64,000 nt of DNA. It comes from Macrococcus sp. 19Msa1099 (GTDB taxonomy: Bacteria > Bacillota > Bacilli > Staphylococcales > Staphylococcaceae). This document shows positions 42,858 to 51,050 of the stretch, one piece after another; positions within the stretch are counted from its first letter, which is position 1; each line of letters starts with the position of its first letter. Position numbers and translations under genes: made by a program. Under the pieces are notes generated by a model. The model saw only the letters and a program-made list of their open reading frames with translations, was not told the DNA's origin and searched no databases. The stretch spans positions 1-64,000 of the forward strand of contig CP079956.2 of the NCBI GenBank assembly GCA_019357535.2, in the 5' to 3' direction.

Positions 42858-43049
42858 ATGATTATACTGGGAATAACTTCATTTACTTTATGTTGTTTTA
42901 CGACCGACTCTTTGGCTCAAACATTTGAATCTAATACTATTATCAACAAGGCTGTTGCAGCTCCGCCAGATGGAGGAGGTACTATTACTAAACGTTTTAA
43001 ATGCTTTCCTATAGCAACACCTCCATATAGGAGGTGTGCATATTCTTAA
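42858..43049 (+). CDS. Small secreted peptide, candidate precursor
   Basis: 63 aa from ATG 42858; an ATT start closer to the AAGGAG at about 42833 is an alternative. A hydrophobic N-terminus (MIILGITSFTLCCFTTDSLA) looks like a signal or leader. The C-terminal part is AAPPDGGGTITKRFKCFPIATPPYRRCAYS when read in two pieces, with a dibasic KR site and two cysteines 11 residues apart (C49, C60) that could form a loop. It lies 0.2 kb after the AspRS gene on the same strand. It could be the substrate of the operon's enzymes or an unrelated peptide. Confidence 0.45.
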   Translation: MIILGITSFTLCCFTTDSLAQTFESNTIINKAVAAPPDGGGTITKRFKCFPIATPPYRRCAYS

Positions 43050-43357
43050 AAATATTTTCTATGTAAACTAATAATTTAACGGTTGAAAGATTTAAATGAC
43101 TTTTATTTAAATCTTTCAATTTTTTCAGGTATCGATAAATCGTTGTACGAGAAACATTCCATTTTTCACCAATTGTTATTATAGGGGCACCACTATCAAC
43201 TAATGTTTTAAATAATTTTAAATCACTGTCAGTCAATTTTTCGGAACGACCACCCAAGCTTCCTCTTGTTTTTGCAGCTACTCTGCCTGCAGCAGATCGT
43301 TCCAAGATTAAATTACGTTCAAATTCAGCAAATGCTGCAAAAAGATGAAATAAAAGT
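43009..43357 (-). pseudogene. Serine resolvase C-terminal remnant
   Basis: Reads LLFHLFAAFAEFERNLI, ERSAAGRVAAKTRGSLGGR and the HTH WNVSRTTIYRYLKKL, the C-terminal half of a BinR/Tn552-type resolvase. The catalytic N-terminal domain is absent. Its 3' end overlaps the end of the small secreted peptide gene on the other strand. Confidence 0.8.
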
Positions 43358-43391
43358 TTATGAAAAATTTAAAGTTAGGAGAATCTACATC

Positions 43392-43830
43392 ATGCTAAAA
43401 TAAATTAATCATATTTGCTTTTCGGTGAGTAACTTCAATGATTCAATGCATTTTTATAAAACATACTACGCGGAGAATTATTAGTAATTGGAAAACAATT
43501 GCTTATTTAATTGTTGGTGGCTTATGGATTTAAATGAAGAAATAGATATTCTTAGAAATGAAATTCACTTTTCATACACACATATTGCATTTAGTATTGA
43601 TGAAAACGAGTTTAGCTATTGATATCAAAGATTAAAAGAAAGTAGTGTGAACATTTTAGAAGGACATAATAGGGATATAAGGGATAAAATATCTATTTAC
43701 TTTACTGATTCTGATGGTCATAAATTAGAATTGCATACTGGAACTCTTGAAGATAGATTAAATTATTATAAAGAAGCAAAATCACAACCCCTTTGGTTGT
43801 GGGGTTTATCATGTAATATAATTAGCAATG
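43392..43830 (+). pseudogene. fosB-like: Decayed fosB-like fosfomycin resistance gene
   Basis: TTAGGAGA precedes an ATG reading MLK, a TAA stop, then INHICFSVSNFNDSMHFYK, the usual FosB opening. After a frameshift it continues as [20 protein letters not shown], a TGA, then [20 protein letters not shown] and [21 protein letters not shown]. These match the order of FosB, a Mn2+-dependent thiol transferase of the glyoxalase fold. At least two stops and one frameshift make it inactive. Confidence 0.85.
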
Positions 43831-43977
43831 CGTTACATATTCCAAAAATAAAAAGCTAACCAATTTAATGATTAACCGAGTATTATCTACTTCTTTTATT
43901 CAATTTAAATTCTTTGAAAAATCGGACAGTCCTTCATATCTTATTGGTATAATATAAAATAAATGAGGTGATTACAT

Positions 43978-44577
43978 TTGATTTTCTTTATTTGTGGTGG
44001 TGGTAGCTCTGAACGTTTAAAAGAAATAAACAAAGAATTTGCAAGTATTTTAAATAGAAATCCTAAAATATTATACCTTCCTCATGCTATAGACGAGAAT
44101 CATAGAACAATAGAAAATAGTTTTAACTATTTCAAAGATATGATGAGAACTGTAAATATTGTTGATATTGATATTTGTTATGACATAGGAAACACAAAAC
44201 ATAATAATTACGATGCCCTATATATTGCTGGAGGTGACTTAAAAAAGTTATCAAAAGCAATAGATAAAAATTCAATAGAACATTTTATTAAAAAAAATTC
44301 TTTTAAATGTATATATGGACATAGCGCTGGGGCAATAATTTTAGGCTCTGATATTTTAGATGAAAGAAATAAAGAAAAAATTAATACATGGAACTTAATC
44401 TATGACCATGAGATTACCTGTCATTATTATGCCAATAAAGAATATATAGCTTTATCAAATAAAAATGGTCGGTTAAAGTTACCAGACAATACTGCTGTAA
44501 TAATTCAAAATAATACTCCAATAAAATATATTGGTGAAGGTATAATATATAAAGAATCTAGAAATATAAGAAACTAA
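43978..44577 (+). CDS. pepE-like: Peptidase family S51 (peptidase E-like)
   Basis: 199 aa from a TTG start behind GAGGTGATTACA. The nucleophile elbow is IYGHSAGAIILG (S116) and the preceding YIAGGDLKKL matches the family. Known S51 enzymes cleave Asp-X dipeptides (alpha-aspartyl dipeptidase) or cyanophycin. At 199 residues it is a little shorter than Salmonella PepE (229). Its aspartyl specificity is notable given the AspRS operon 1.3 kb upstream; between them lie only the small peptide and two pseudogenes. Confidence 0.8.
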   Translation: MIFFICGGGSSERLKEINKEFASILNRNPKILYLPHAIDENHRTIENSFNYFKDMMRTVNIVDIDICYDIGNTKHNNYDALYIAGGDLKKLSKAIDKNSIEHFIKKNSFKCIYGHSAGAIILGSDILDERNKEKINTWNLIYDHEITCHYYANKEYIALSNKNGRLKLPDNTAVIIQNNTPIKYIGEGIIYKESRNIRN

Positions 44578-44719
44578 GAAGTTATTAATTTAGCTTCTTT
44601 TTAATTTCTATTAGTTACTATATTCACTTTGCGATGTCTTATATATTGAAGGATAAATACATACTAAATATAGTTTTAATTTAATTAATTAAGACTATTA
44701 CCTTTAAATTCATTTGGAT

Positions 44720-45341
44720 TTGAAACAGGTGGAGCCACACCAGTATAATACTTTAACATATAATTTTGAACAATGGCTTAAACATCAAAATAATCGTATT
44801 TTATACATAGACTTAGATCACCAATGTAGTTTAACTCAAACTTTCGAATGATGAAGTGTGCATGATTAAAATTGATGAGTATTCATCTATTCTTCCAGGA
44901 TATATGCGTTTAGATGAAGTAGAAAAGAGCATCACGACAAAAAGTAATAAAGATATGCTTTTATATATGTGGCTAGAAGATAACTATCATAAATTGAATC
45001 TAGAGGAATTTGATTTTATTATTATAGATATACGCCCTGATTGTTCTACTATAACTAAAAATGCTGTTGTTGTGAGCCATTCAATTTTTAGCCCCATCAC
45101 TCCTAGTGAACACGGTTTTTCTTCTAGAGATAACTTATTAGAAAGGTTTAATGAGTTTAAAAATGAAATGATTGACTTTAGCTACCTAACTGCTAATCTT
45201 TATTTTATTGCTAATATGGTAAAGCATAACACGAAGTCTTCTATAGAATTCAAAAAAGTATTACATAAAATTGATGATATAATAGCTATATTTCCTCATA
45301 AAGAATTATTTAATAATAGTACTTTAGAAAAAAGTCTATAA
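44720..45341 (+). pseudogene. Decayed plasmid ParA gene
   Basis: The signal starts with FEQWLKHQNNRILYIDLDHQCSLTQTF (Walker A' region), hits a stop, then continues from 44856 as CMIKIDEYSSILPGYMRLDEV...EFDFIIIDIRPDCSTITKNA (Walker B) to a stop at 45341. The P-loop KGGVGKTT is missing. The sequence belongs to the ParA group of staphylococcal theta plasmids and lies beside the Rep_3 gene, as expected for such plasmids. Confidence 0.75.
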
Positions 45342-45451
45342 CTGATATGGCTCTTGATAAAAAATTTTACAAAAAACATGAAAAGTTCTTTGGTGATTAT
45401 CATCATACCAATTTATTAATACTTAATTATATTAATGGTGAGGAGGAATAA

Positions 45452-45711
45452 AATGGCTTTCGAATTCAACAGTGAAAAAACTGAAAAAATAAAAGAATCT
45501 TTAAAGAAAAATGATACAAACTCTAGAATAGATGCTACAGACGATGTAAGTTCCTTCTTAAAAAAATATCTGAGCAACCAGTACATGAAATAAAGCAAAG
45601 ATATAATATTATGTTGGATCCTAGTGTCAAAGAAAAAAAGATAAGATTGCAAAGGAAAAAAACTTTAAATCTACTTCTTCGTTTATAAATGAACTTATAA
45701 AAAACCTTTAA
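45452..45711 (+). pseudogene. Decayed partition partner gene
   Basis: GAGGAGG precedes MAFEFNSEKTEKIKESLKKN; the frame is lost at an A7 tract (about 45559) and continues in another frame as ISEQPVHEIKQRYNIMLDPSVKEKK and, after a further shift, FKSTSSFINELIKNL. A small ParB/RHH-like protein is the probable ancestor. Confidence 0.6.
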
Positions 45712-45747
45712 AATACACATACACACTACCATGTGTATGTGTATTTA
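45711..45747. terminator. Bidirectional terminator
   Basis: AAATACACATACACA pairs with TGTGTATGTGTATTT between the convergent partition remnant and the rep gene. Confidence 0.85.
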
Positions 45748-46506
45748 TTTTCTTAATAATTCTCCCATTATCTTTTCACTTTGTTCTCTTAAGTTCTCAT
45801 CAAATACTATTTCTTTTTTCTTTTGAGAAGAACTTTCTTTTTTAAATCTAAACTCTAAATATTTTATACTTTTTCCTTTTTTTATCTTATCTATATTTAA
45901 ACCCTCAAAAATGGTAGATAAATCTCTCATGATAGGATTTAAAACACGTTTGTTTATATCAGTCATCCTATAAGATTCTGGTATATCTAAACGATCTCTA
46001 AAATCATTAATTTCAATTTTTAAATATCCTGTTTTTCTAAATTGTTTAAGCAATCTAAACATATGCTTAGAGTAACTCGATTTTATGCCTGTCAATTCTT
46101 GCAGTTCAAACCTTGTAAAATTCCCAGTAAGATTATTAAGAATATGTTCCAGTTCTGGATTTAAAGAAATTTCAATATATTTTTCTTTTGTATCAATTTC
46201 ATAATATGTAAAAAGGACAAACTTTTTTATCTTATCTTGTGATCTTTCTGTATATGTTAAACCTTGCATTTTATCATATACATGTTCTAAATCATTTATA
46301 AATCTCTCTGTTGTGTTTTTAGGATGATAATTACTTAAAGATTTTAAATCTTCAAATTCATATTTTACTTTTTTAGTACCTCTTTCTTTAAGTTTGGTAC
46401 ATATAGCAAAAAATAAATCTATCTCTACAGCCGTAAAATTTCTAAGAGGGACCAGGTTCATTTCATTTTGATATTTTGTAATCCTACTGAATTCTACTTC
46501 ACTCAT
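45745..46506 (-). CDS. rep: Rep_3-family replication initiator
   Basis: A 253-aa initiator with two winged-helix domains: the N-terminal part opens NEMNLVPLRNFTAVEIDLFFA, the usual Rep_3 start, and the C-terminal part contains FTRFELQELTGIKSSYSKHM followed by RLLKQFRKTGYLKI. Initiators of this family bind iterons next to the gene to start theta replication. The iteron array at 46563-46815 lies directly upstream. It appears intact, so this region should be able to replicate on its own. Confidence 0.92.
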   Translation of the reverse strand: MSEVEFSRITKYQNEMNLVPLRNFTAVEIDLFFAICTKLKERGTKKVKYEFEDLKSLSNYHPKNTTERFINDLEHVYDKMQGLTYTERSQDKIKKFVLFTYYEIDTKEKYIEISLNPELEHILNNLTGNFTRFELQELTGIKSSYSKHMFRLLKQFRKTGYLKIEINDFRDRLDIPESYRMTDINKRVLNPIMRDLSTIFEGLNIDKIKKGKSIKYLEFRFKKESSSQKKKEIVFDENLREQSEKIMGELLRK

Positions 46507-46562
46507 GATTATCCTCCTTTATTTATATAATAATATAAATAAAAAGGAGACGCAATATTTTT

Positions 46563-46815
46563 TTGTCTCCTTATATCCGCAAAAAGTCTCCCTCAAATCC
46601 GCAAAAAGTCTCCTTATATCCGCAAAAAGCCTCCCTCAAATCCGAAAAAAGTCTCCCTCAAATCCGAAAAAAGTCTCCCTCAAATCCGCAAAAAGCCTCC
46701 CTCAAATCCGCAAAAAGCCTCCCTCAAATCCGCAAAAAGTCTCCCTCAAACCCGAAAAAAGTCTCCTTATATCCGCAAAAAGTCTCCTTATATCCGCAAA
46801 AAGCCTCCTTATTAA
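46563..46815. repeat. ori: Iteron array, probable replication origin
   Basis: About eleven complete 21- or 22-bp units plus one partial. The consensus is GTCTCCCTCAAATCCGCAAAAA, with variants having TTATAT in place of CTCAAAT. Units are in direct tandem and adjoin the rep promoter. Translations of this array in two frames are repetitive and not genes. Confidence 0.92.
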
Positions 46816-47033
46816 CCTCAAACTTCTTGTCCCTCTAAGGATATAATCATTCTAAAAGGTATTAAAAGTATTTAAAAAAGTATTTAAAAGATTATATAAG
46901 TATTTAAAAGACTATATATTATTAATTAATTTTAAAAAATTTGATAATCATAGTTACTCTAAAAAAGCTATGATATACTTTCATAGTCGTCTACCTCTCA
47001 GACGATAGTTTGTCATGAGGGGAGGTGTTTAAC

Positions 47034-47129
47034 ATGCTAACTATTTTCGTTCAAGTGCTATGCTCCATTGTTAGTGGGTGCATAGTTGCATTATTCTCGC
47101 ATTGGCTTAGCTTGAATAAGAAGAAATAG
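47034..47129 (+). CDS. fst-like: Fst/Ldr-type toxin peptide (type I toxin-antitoxin)
   Basis: 31 aa: MLTIFVQVLCSIVSGCIVAL then FSHWLSLNKKK, the one-helix membrane peptide with polar tail typical of Fst toxins. AGGGGAGGTG precedes the ATG. In Fst systems an overlapping antisense RNA from the other side of a shared terminator blocks translation, and the strong bidirectional hairpin at 47150-47184 fits. The toxin would kill cells that lose the plasmid. Confidence 0.85.
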   Translation: MLTIFVQVLCSIVSGCIVALFSHWLSLNKKK

Positions 47130-47149
47130 ACGACACTAGCCCATATAAA

Positions 47150-47184
47150 AACCCCCGATACTATTTGCGGTAGTATCGGGGGTT
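47150..47184. terminator. Shared terminator of the Fst-type module
   Basis: ACCCCCGATAC and GTATCGGGGGT around a short loop, flanked by A and T runs on both sides, suitable for ending both the toxin mRNA and its antisense RNA. Confidence 0.8.
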
Positions 47185-47507
47185 TGTGTTTAACACACTC
47201 ACTATTTTCGTTAATTGAATTTTATCATATTTTATAAGTATTTTAAAGTTTTAGATATGATATTGCTGAAGGTAAAGTCATTGCTAATATGAATATATTT
47301 TCAATAATTTATGTACAAAATTTATTTCGATTATCAGAGTGAATAGTAGCAAAGCGTTGCTCGTTTTCTTCAAAAGTCAACCCTAAAAATAAAAAAATTA
47401 CAAGGTTTAAACGTTGAAAACCCCTTTATAAATGCTATGATTGTTTTAGAAGAAAAACACTTTGAACGCACGTCCTATCAGTAATAAAACTGTGGGAGGC
47501 TCAGACG

Positions 47508-47636
47508 ATGATAATAATAAAAAATGTGAATTTATTTTTTGATATAAAAGAAGTTGCATTATTGAGTGTGACAATTGGATCGCTTTCAATTTATTCATTT
47601 ACAACTGAATTTATCAATAGACACAAAAAAAAGTAA
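47508..47636 (+). CDS. Second small toxin-like membrane peptide
   Basis: 42 aa (MIIIKNVNLFFDIKEVALLS, then VTIGSLSIYSFTTEFINRHKKK) behind GTGGGAGGC. One hydrophobic helix and a lysine-rich end, similar in build to TxpA/SprG-type toxins. A hairpin at 47708-47743 ends the unit. No antitoxin RNA can be proven from sequence alone. Confidence 0.55.
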   Translation: MIIIKNVNLFFDIKEVALLSVTIGSLSIYSFTTEFINRHKKK

Positions 47637-47707
47637 ACAACGTCCTAAACTTTGGAGAGGGAAGAACGTTATTTACCAACTGATACTGATTTTTCATAGT
47701 GTTTTTT

Positions 47708-47743
47708 CTTAGAAGTGTTGCAAATCTGCAACGCTTCTTTTTC
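47708..47743. terminator. Terminator
   Basis: AGAAGTGTTGCA and TGCAACGCTTCT around AATC, followed by T5. Confidence 0.8.
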
Positions 47744-47874
47744 ATGTCTTAACTATAACATAATTTTAAAAAATAGAAATACTATATGCATGTTTTTTCT
47801 TAAATGTTTAATTGCAATATTTTCCCATATATATGTATAATTAATTATCAACTTGAAAAGGAATGAAATTAAAC

Positions 47875-48084
47875 ATGAAACTTAATATTGATTTTATCAA
47901 ATATAGTATATATATCATTATAGGTGCTTTTATAGGTCAATTTTTTCTGAGTTATGTTTCAACAGGTTCAATTTGGGAATGGTCTGAAATATCTAATCGT
48001 GTTATTCCTTTTTCAATATTTATCATATTTATTTCATACGTGAGTAAAGAATATAGCATCAGAAAACATAATAAGCACAATTAG
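47875..48084 (+). CDS. Small membrane protein (69 aa)
   Basis: Two hydrophobic helices (YSIYIIIGAFIGQFFLSYV and VIPFSIFIIFISYV) and a basic tail. The upstream ATG at 47863 directly abuts AAAGGA and is less likely. Unrecognised. Confidence 0.5.
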   Translation: MKLNIDFIKYSIYIIIGAFIGQFFLSYVSTGSIWEWSEISNRVIPFSIFIIFISYVSKEYSIRKHNKHN

Positions 48085-48119
48085 TTAAAGTAGTCATATT
48101 TTTGTGACTACTTTTTTAT
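48084..48119. terminator. Terminator
   Basis: AAAGTAGTCA pairs with TGACTACTTT, followed by T-rich DNA, after the small membrane protein. Confidence 0.75.
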
Positions 48120-48245
48120 TTGTCTAAAAGTGTACACTTTTGTCCTGCTTCAAAAACTGCTGAAAAATAAGGGAAAACAGGGGTTATTATTGTCTTGAAC
48201 ATAGTCTATAATTAAATGTGTAAAATATACCAGACTTTTAGACAA
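48119..48245. promoter_or_regulatory. Probable resolvase (res) site
   Basis: TGTCTAAAAGT at the left and ACTTTTAGACA at the right, with an internal AAAAGTGTACACTTTT palindrome, directly upstream of the resolvase gene. This is the usual arrangement of sub-sites for serine resolvases. Confidence 0.6.
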
Positions 48246-48258
48246 AGGGATGATAAAT

Positions 48259-48861
48259 ATGAAGATCGGTTATGCTCGTGTATCAACTACTAATAAACAG
48301 AATGACAGTTTAGAGAAACAAATTGAAATCTTAATTAAAAATGGTGCTGATCCTGATAATATCTATCAAGAGAAAGTGACTGCTACAAGTACAGCACAAA
48401 GAACACAACTTAAAGATATGATTAAACACGCAAGAAAAGGTGATACAATTCTAGTAACTAAAATTGATAGACTAGCTAGAAGTATTTCAGATTTAAACAA
48501 GATCGTGTCTGATTTAAACGACAGAGGTGTATCTGTTCAATTTCTCAAAGAACAAATGCTATTCAGTGCTGATGATAACAATTCAATCAATAGATTGTTA
48601 TTCAATATCTTAGGGTCATTCGCACAATTTGAACGTGATTTAATCGTTGAACGAACTTCAGAAGGTCGTGAACGTGCAAAAAAAGAAGGTAAACACATGG
48701 GGCGTAAAGGATCTTCAAGTCCTAGAGATATAAAGAAAGCTATTGATATGTACAACAATAGAGATACAAACAAAATGAGCGTTGCTGATATTCTTAGAGC
48801 AACAAGTGTTAAGAAATCTACTTTCTATCATGAATTAAAGAAAGTACAACAAACTAATTGA
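48259..48861 (+). CDS. bin-like: Serine resolvase (BinL/Sin-type)
   Basis: 200 aa from the ATG reading MKIGYARVSTTNKQNDSL (catalytic serine at position 9). The conserved ILVTKIDRLARSISDL and GSFAQFERDLIVERTSEGR follow, then a C-terminal HTH (SVADILRATSVKKSTFYHEL). Such enzymes resolve plasmid multimers at adjacent res sites, helping stable inheritance. Full length. Confidence 0.9.
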   Translation: MKIGYARVSTTNKQNDSLEKQIEILIKNGADPDNIYQEKVTATSTAQRTQLKDMIKHARKGDTILVTKIDRLARSISDLNKIVSDLNDRGVSVQFLKEQMLFSADDNNSINRLLFNILGSFAQFERDLIVERTSEGRERAKKEGKHMGRKGSSSPRDIKKAIDMYNNRDTNKMSVADILRATSVKKSTFYHELKKVQQTN

Positions 48862-49035
48862 AATAATGTCTGCTGAAACGCTCTCAGACGAATCGAAAAT
48901 AAAAAAGTAAGGTAATCATACGCTAACTGTTCTTAAAATCGCTCTTAGAGAACAAATTTTAGAGTTAGTTATAAATAATCAAGAGTTACTGACACTTGAA
49001 ATATAGAGCGAATAAATGAAATCAGATACATTAAA

Positions 49036-49074
49036 AAATCTCCCTTACTATTAAAGTAGGGGAGATTTTTTTAT
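49036..49074. terminator. Terminator
   Basis: AAAATCTCCCTTACT with AGTAGGGGAGATTTTTTT, about 175 bp after the resolvase. Confidence 0.75.
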
Positions 49075-49270
49075 TCACATTCCCAATCATAAAATACTTT
49101 ATTCTATAATCAATACATTAATTTACACTTATTCCCTTTAGACATATTTTGTACCTATTTCTAACACAATTTTGTAAAAACTTCGCCAATTTATTTTCAC
49201 AATGTTATGCTTCACAAACGCTATGAGAATGGTAACATAAACACATCTTGTGAAAATTAGGAGGAAAGTT

Positions 49271-50572
49271 ATGAAAAAGTACTTTAATAACGTGTTCTGG
49301 AGGTGGCATTTTTATGCTGGAATATTCATTCTTCCATTACTTTTAACATTAACGGTATCTGGTATTTTATATTTATTTTATCCGGAAGTTGAAACTCAGC
49401 TGAATAAAGATCTGCTGCTTGAACAAACGACTAAAGATAATCAATCTTTAGATAAAGGAATTGAAGATGTGCTACAGGAAAATCCAGGATGGCACGTTAT
49501 GAAAATCAGTTTATTAAAAGATGACTACAACACACGTCTGACATTAATGGGACCAAATGATGCTTCAAAGATTGTATACTTAGACCACCACAATCAAATT
49601 AAAGGAAGCATTGATCCGAATCATTTATTTTCCAATTTTACACGTGACTTTCATTCGAGTCTGCTAACAAAAAATACATTTGTTAATTATCTCGTTGAAC
49701 TCGCAAGTTGCTGGGCAATATTCATCGTAATTACAGGATTGTTCATGACTATCTACCGAAAATATCTAAAGTCTGGCTCAACAACAATCGCACGTAAAAA
49801 ATCTGCAAAAGTGCATGCCCTACTCGGTACTGTATTAAGCATACCGCTCATCCTGTTAATATTAACGGGATTACCATGGTCTGGTTTTATGGGCGATAAA
49901 GTTTACAATTTCGCTGTGCATAACGATGTATTCGGATATCCAAAAGCCGTTGCAGCTCCTCCTGTTTCTAATAACGAAATCCCTTGGGCGACACGCAACG
50001 AACATAATGAATCAAAGCAATCATCAAGCTCAAGATTACCGATTACAAAAATTTACGAAATTGCTCGGGAAGACGGATTCAAAAAGCCATTCAGCATTTC
50101 AGTTCCGATGGATGATAAAGGCACATATGTATTATCAAAAGCAGCTGGTACTGGGGTTACAGGGTTAGACGACAGTCCATTTAAAGAAAAAACAGTTCAT
50201 CTTGATCAATATTCAGGAATGAAACTCGCAGTGTATGATTTTAAAGACTATGGACCACTAGCTAAATTTATCGCAGTCGGCATTCCACTTCATGAAGGAA
50301 ATTTATTTGGAATGCTAAACAAAATCATTAACTTAATCTTTATGGGAATCCTTCTTGCAGTATGTTATTACGGTATTAAAATTTACTTCATGCGCAAACA
50401 AAAAAGACAGTTATCAGCACCAAAAGCACAACCATTCGGACCATATACAGGGTTCTTTGCAGCAATGCTATTATTGCTCGGACTACTCATGCCACTATTT
50501 GGATTATCTGTTGTTGTAATATTGATTATAGAATTAATATTATTCATAACTAAGAAGAAATACGCAATATGA
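49271..50572 (+). CDS. PepSY-associated membrane protein
   Basis: 433 aa from the ATG behind AGGAGGAAAGTT. Four or more transmembrane helices in the PepSY_TM arrangement: WRWHFYAGIFILPLLLTLTVSG at the N-terminus, ASCWAIFIVITGLFMTIYR, a long extracellular PepSY-like domain, KVHALLGTVLSIPLILLILTGL, and C-terminal helices. Conserved histidines (WHFYAG, DFHSS, KVHAL, PLHEG) may bind haem or metal, as in ferric-reductase-like relatives. Upstream TATGAGAATGGTAACATA is a weak Fur-box-like candidate. Intact; an ISL3 remnant begins exactly at its end. Confidence 0.85.
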   Translation: MKKYFNNVFWRWHFYAGIFILPLLLTLTVSGILYLFYPEVETQLNKDLLLEQTTKDNQSLDKGIEDVLQENPGWHVMKISLLKDDYNTRLTLMGPNDASKIVYLDHHNQIKGSIDPNHLFSNFTRDFHSSLLTKNTFVNYLVELASCWAIFIVITGLFMTIYRKYLKSGSTTIARKKSAKVHALLGTVLSIPLILLILTGLPWSGFMGDKVYNFAVHNDVFGYPKAVAAPPVSNNEIPWATRNEHNESKQSSSSRLPITKIYEIAREDGFKKPFSISVPMDDKGTYVLSKAAGTGVTGLDDSPFKEKTVHLDQYSGMKLAVYDFKDYGPLAKFIAVGIPLHEGNLFGMLNKIINLIFMGILLAVCYYGIKIYFMRKQKRQLSAPKAQPFGPYTGFFAAMLLLLGLLMPLFGLSVVVILIIELILFITKKKYAI

Positions 50573-50844
50573 AGTACATAGAACCGATCAAGAATGCCTT
50601 TCTCTGTACCTTGTCCAACGGACCCGTGGAAGGAATCAACAATAAGATTAAAAACATCAAACGGTCGGGTTACGGTTATCGCAGTTTTATCAATCTGAAA
50701 AACCGAATCTTGATCAGCTTTAACTTACTGAACCCGGGCCGGAAACCTAAACCGCTCTTTTACACAAAACGGATGGCCAAGAAACCGTCCAGATTGCTGA
50801 CCCTTAAATTAGGGAAGCTAACAACTCCGCCTCTGACAGTGTAG
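50569..50844 (+). pseudogene. ISL3-family transposase C-terminal fragment
   Basis: 91 codons reading NGPVEGINNKIKNIKRSGYG and NLKNRILISFNLLNP, the conserved end of ISL3/IS1181-type transposases. The catalytic core is missing. An ISL3-like inverted end follows near 50950-50985. Confidence 0.85.
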
Positions 50845-51050
50845 AGGTTGTGCAGTTTATGCATCTAAAACGCCAACGGAGTCAATCAATCCATCGGTCA
50901 CTTAATTATAAAAAAAAGAACCACAGTGATTAACTGTAGTTCTGAATTTGACTCATCAACACTATTTGATAGAGAGCCAAGAATATGGCAGCTGCCATAT
51001 TCTTGAGCTCGTCCAACTGTTTTTAATTAAGAAAAGAGCGACTAGAGAAT

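Noticed and set aside
45416-45732. Minus-strand hydrophobic open frames of 78 and 65 codons
   Set aside because: They are antisense to the decayed partition gene. Hydrophobicity arises from the complement of A-rich coding DNA.
46505-46846. Two overlapping open frames with repetitive peptides of the K-S-L-P-Q-I-R type
   Set aside because: They are translations of the 21/22-bp iteron array in two frames, not genes. The array is also not a CRISPR: units are directly abutting with no spacers.
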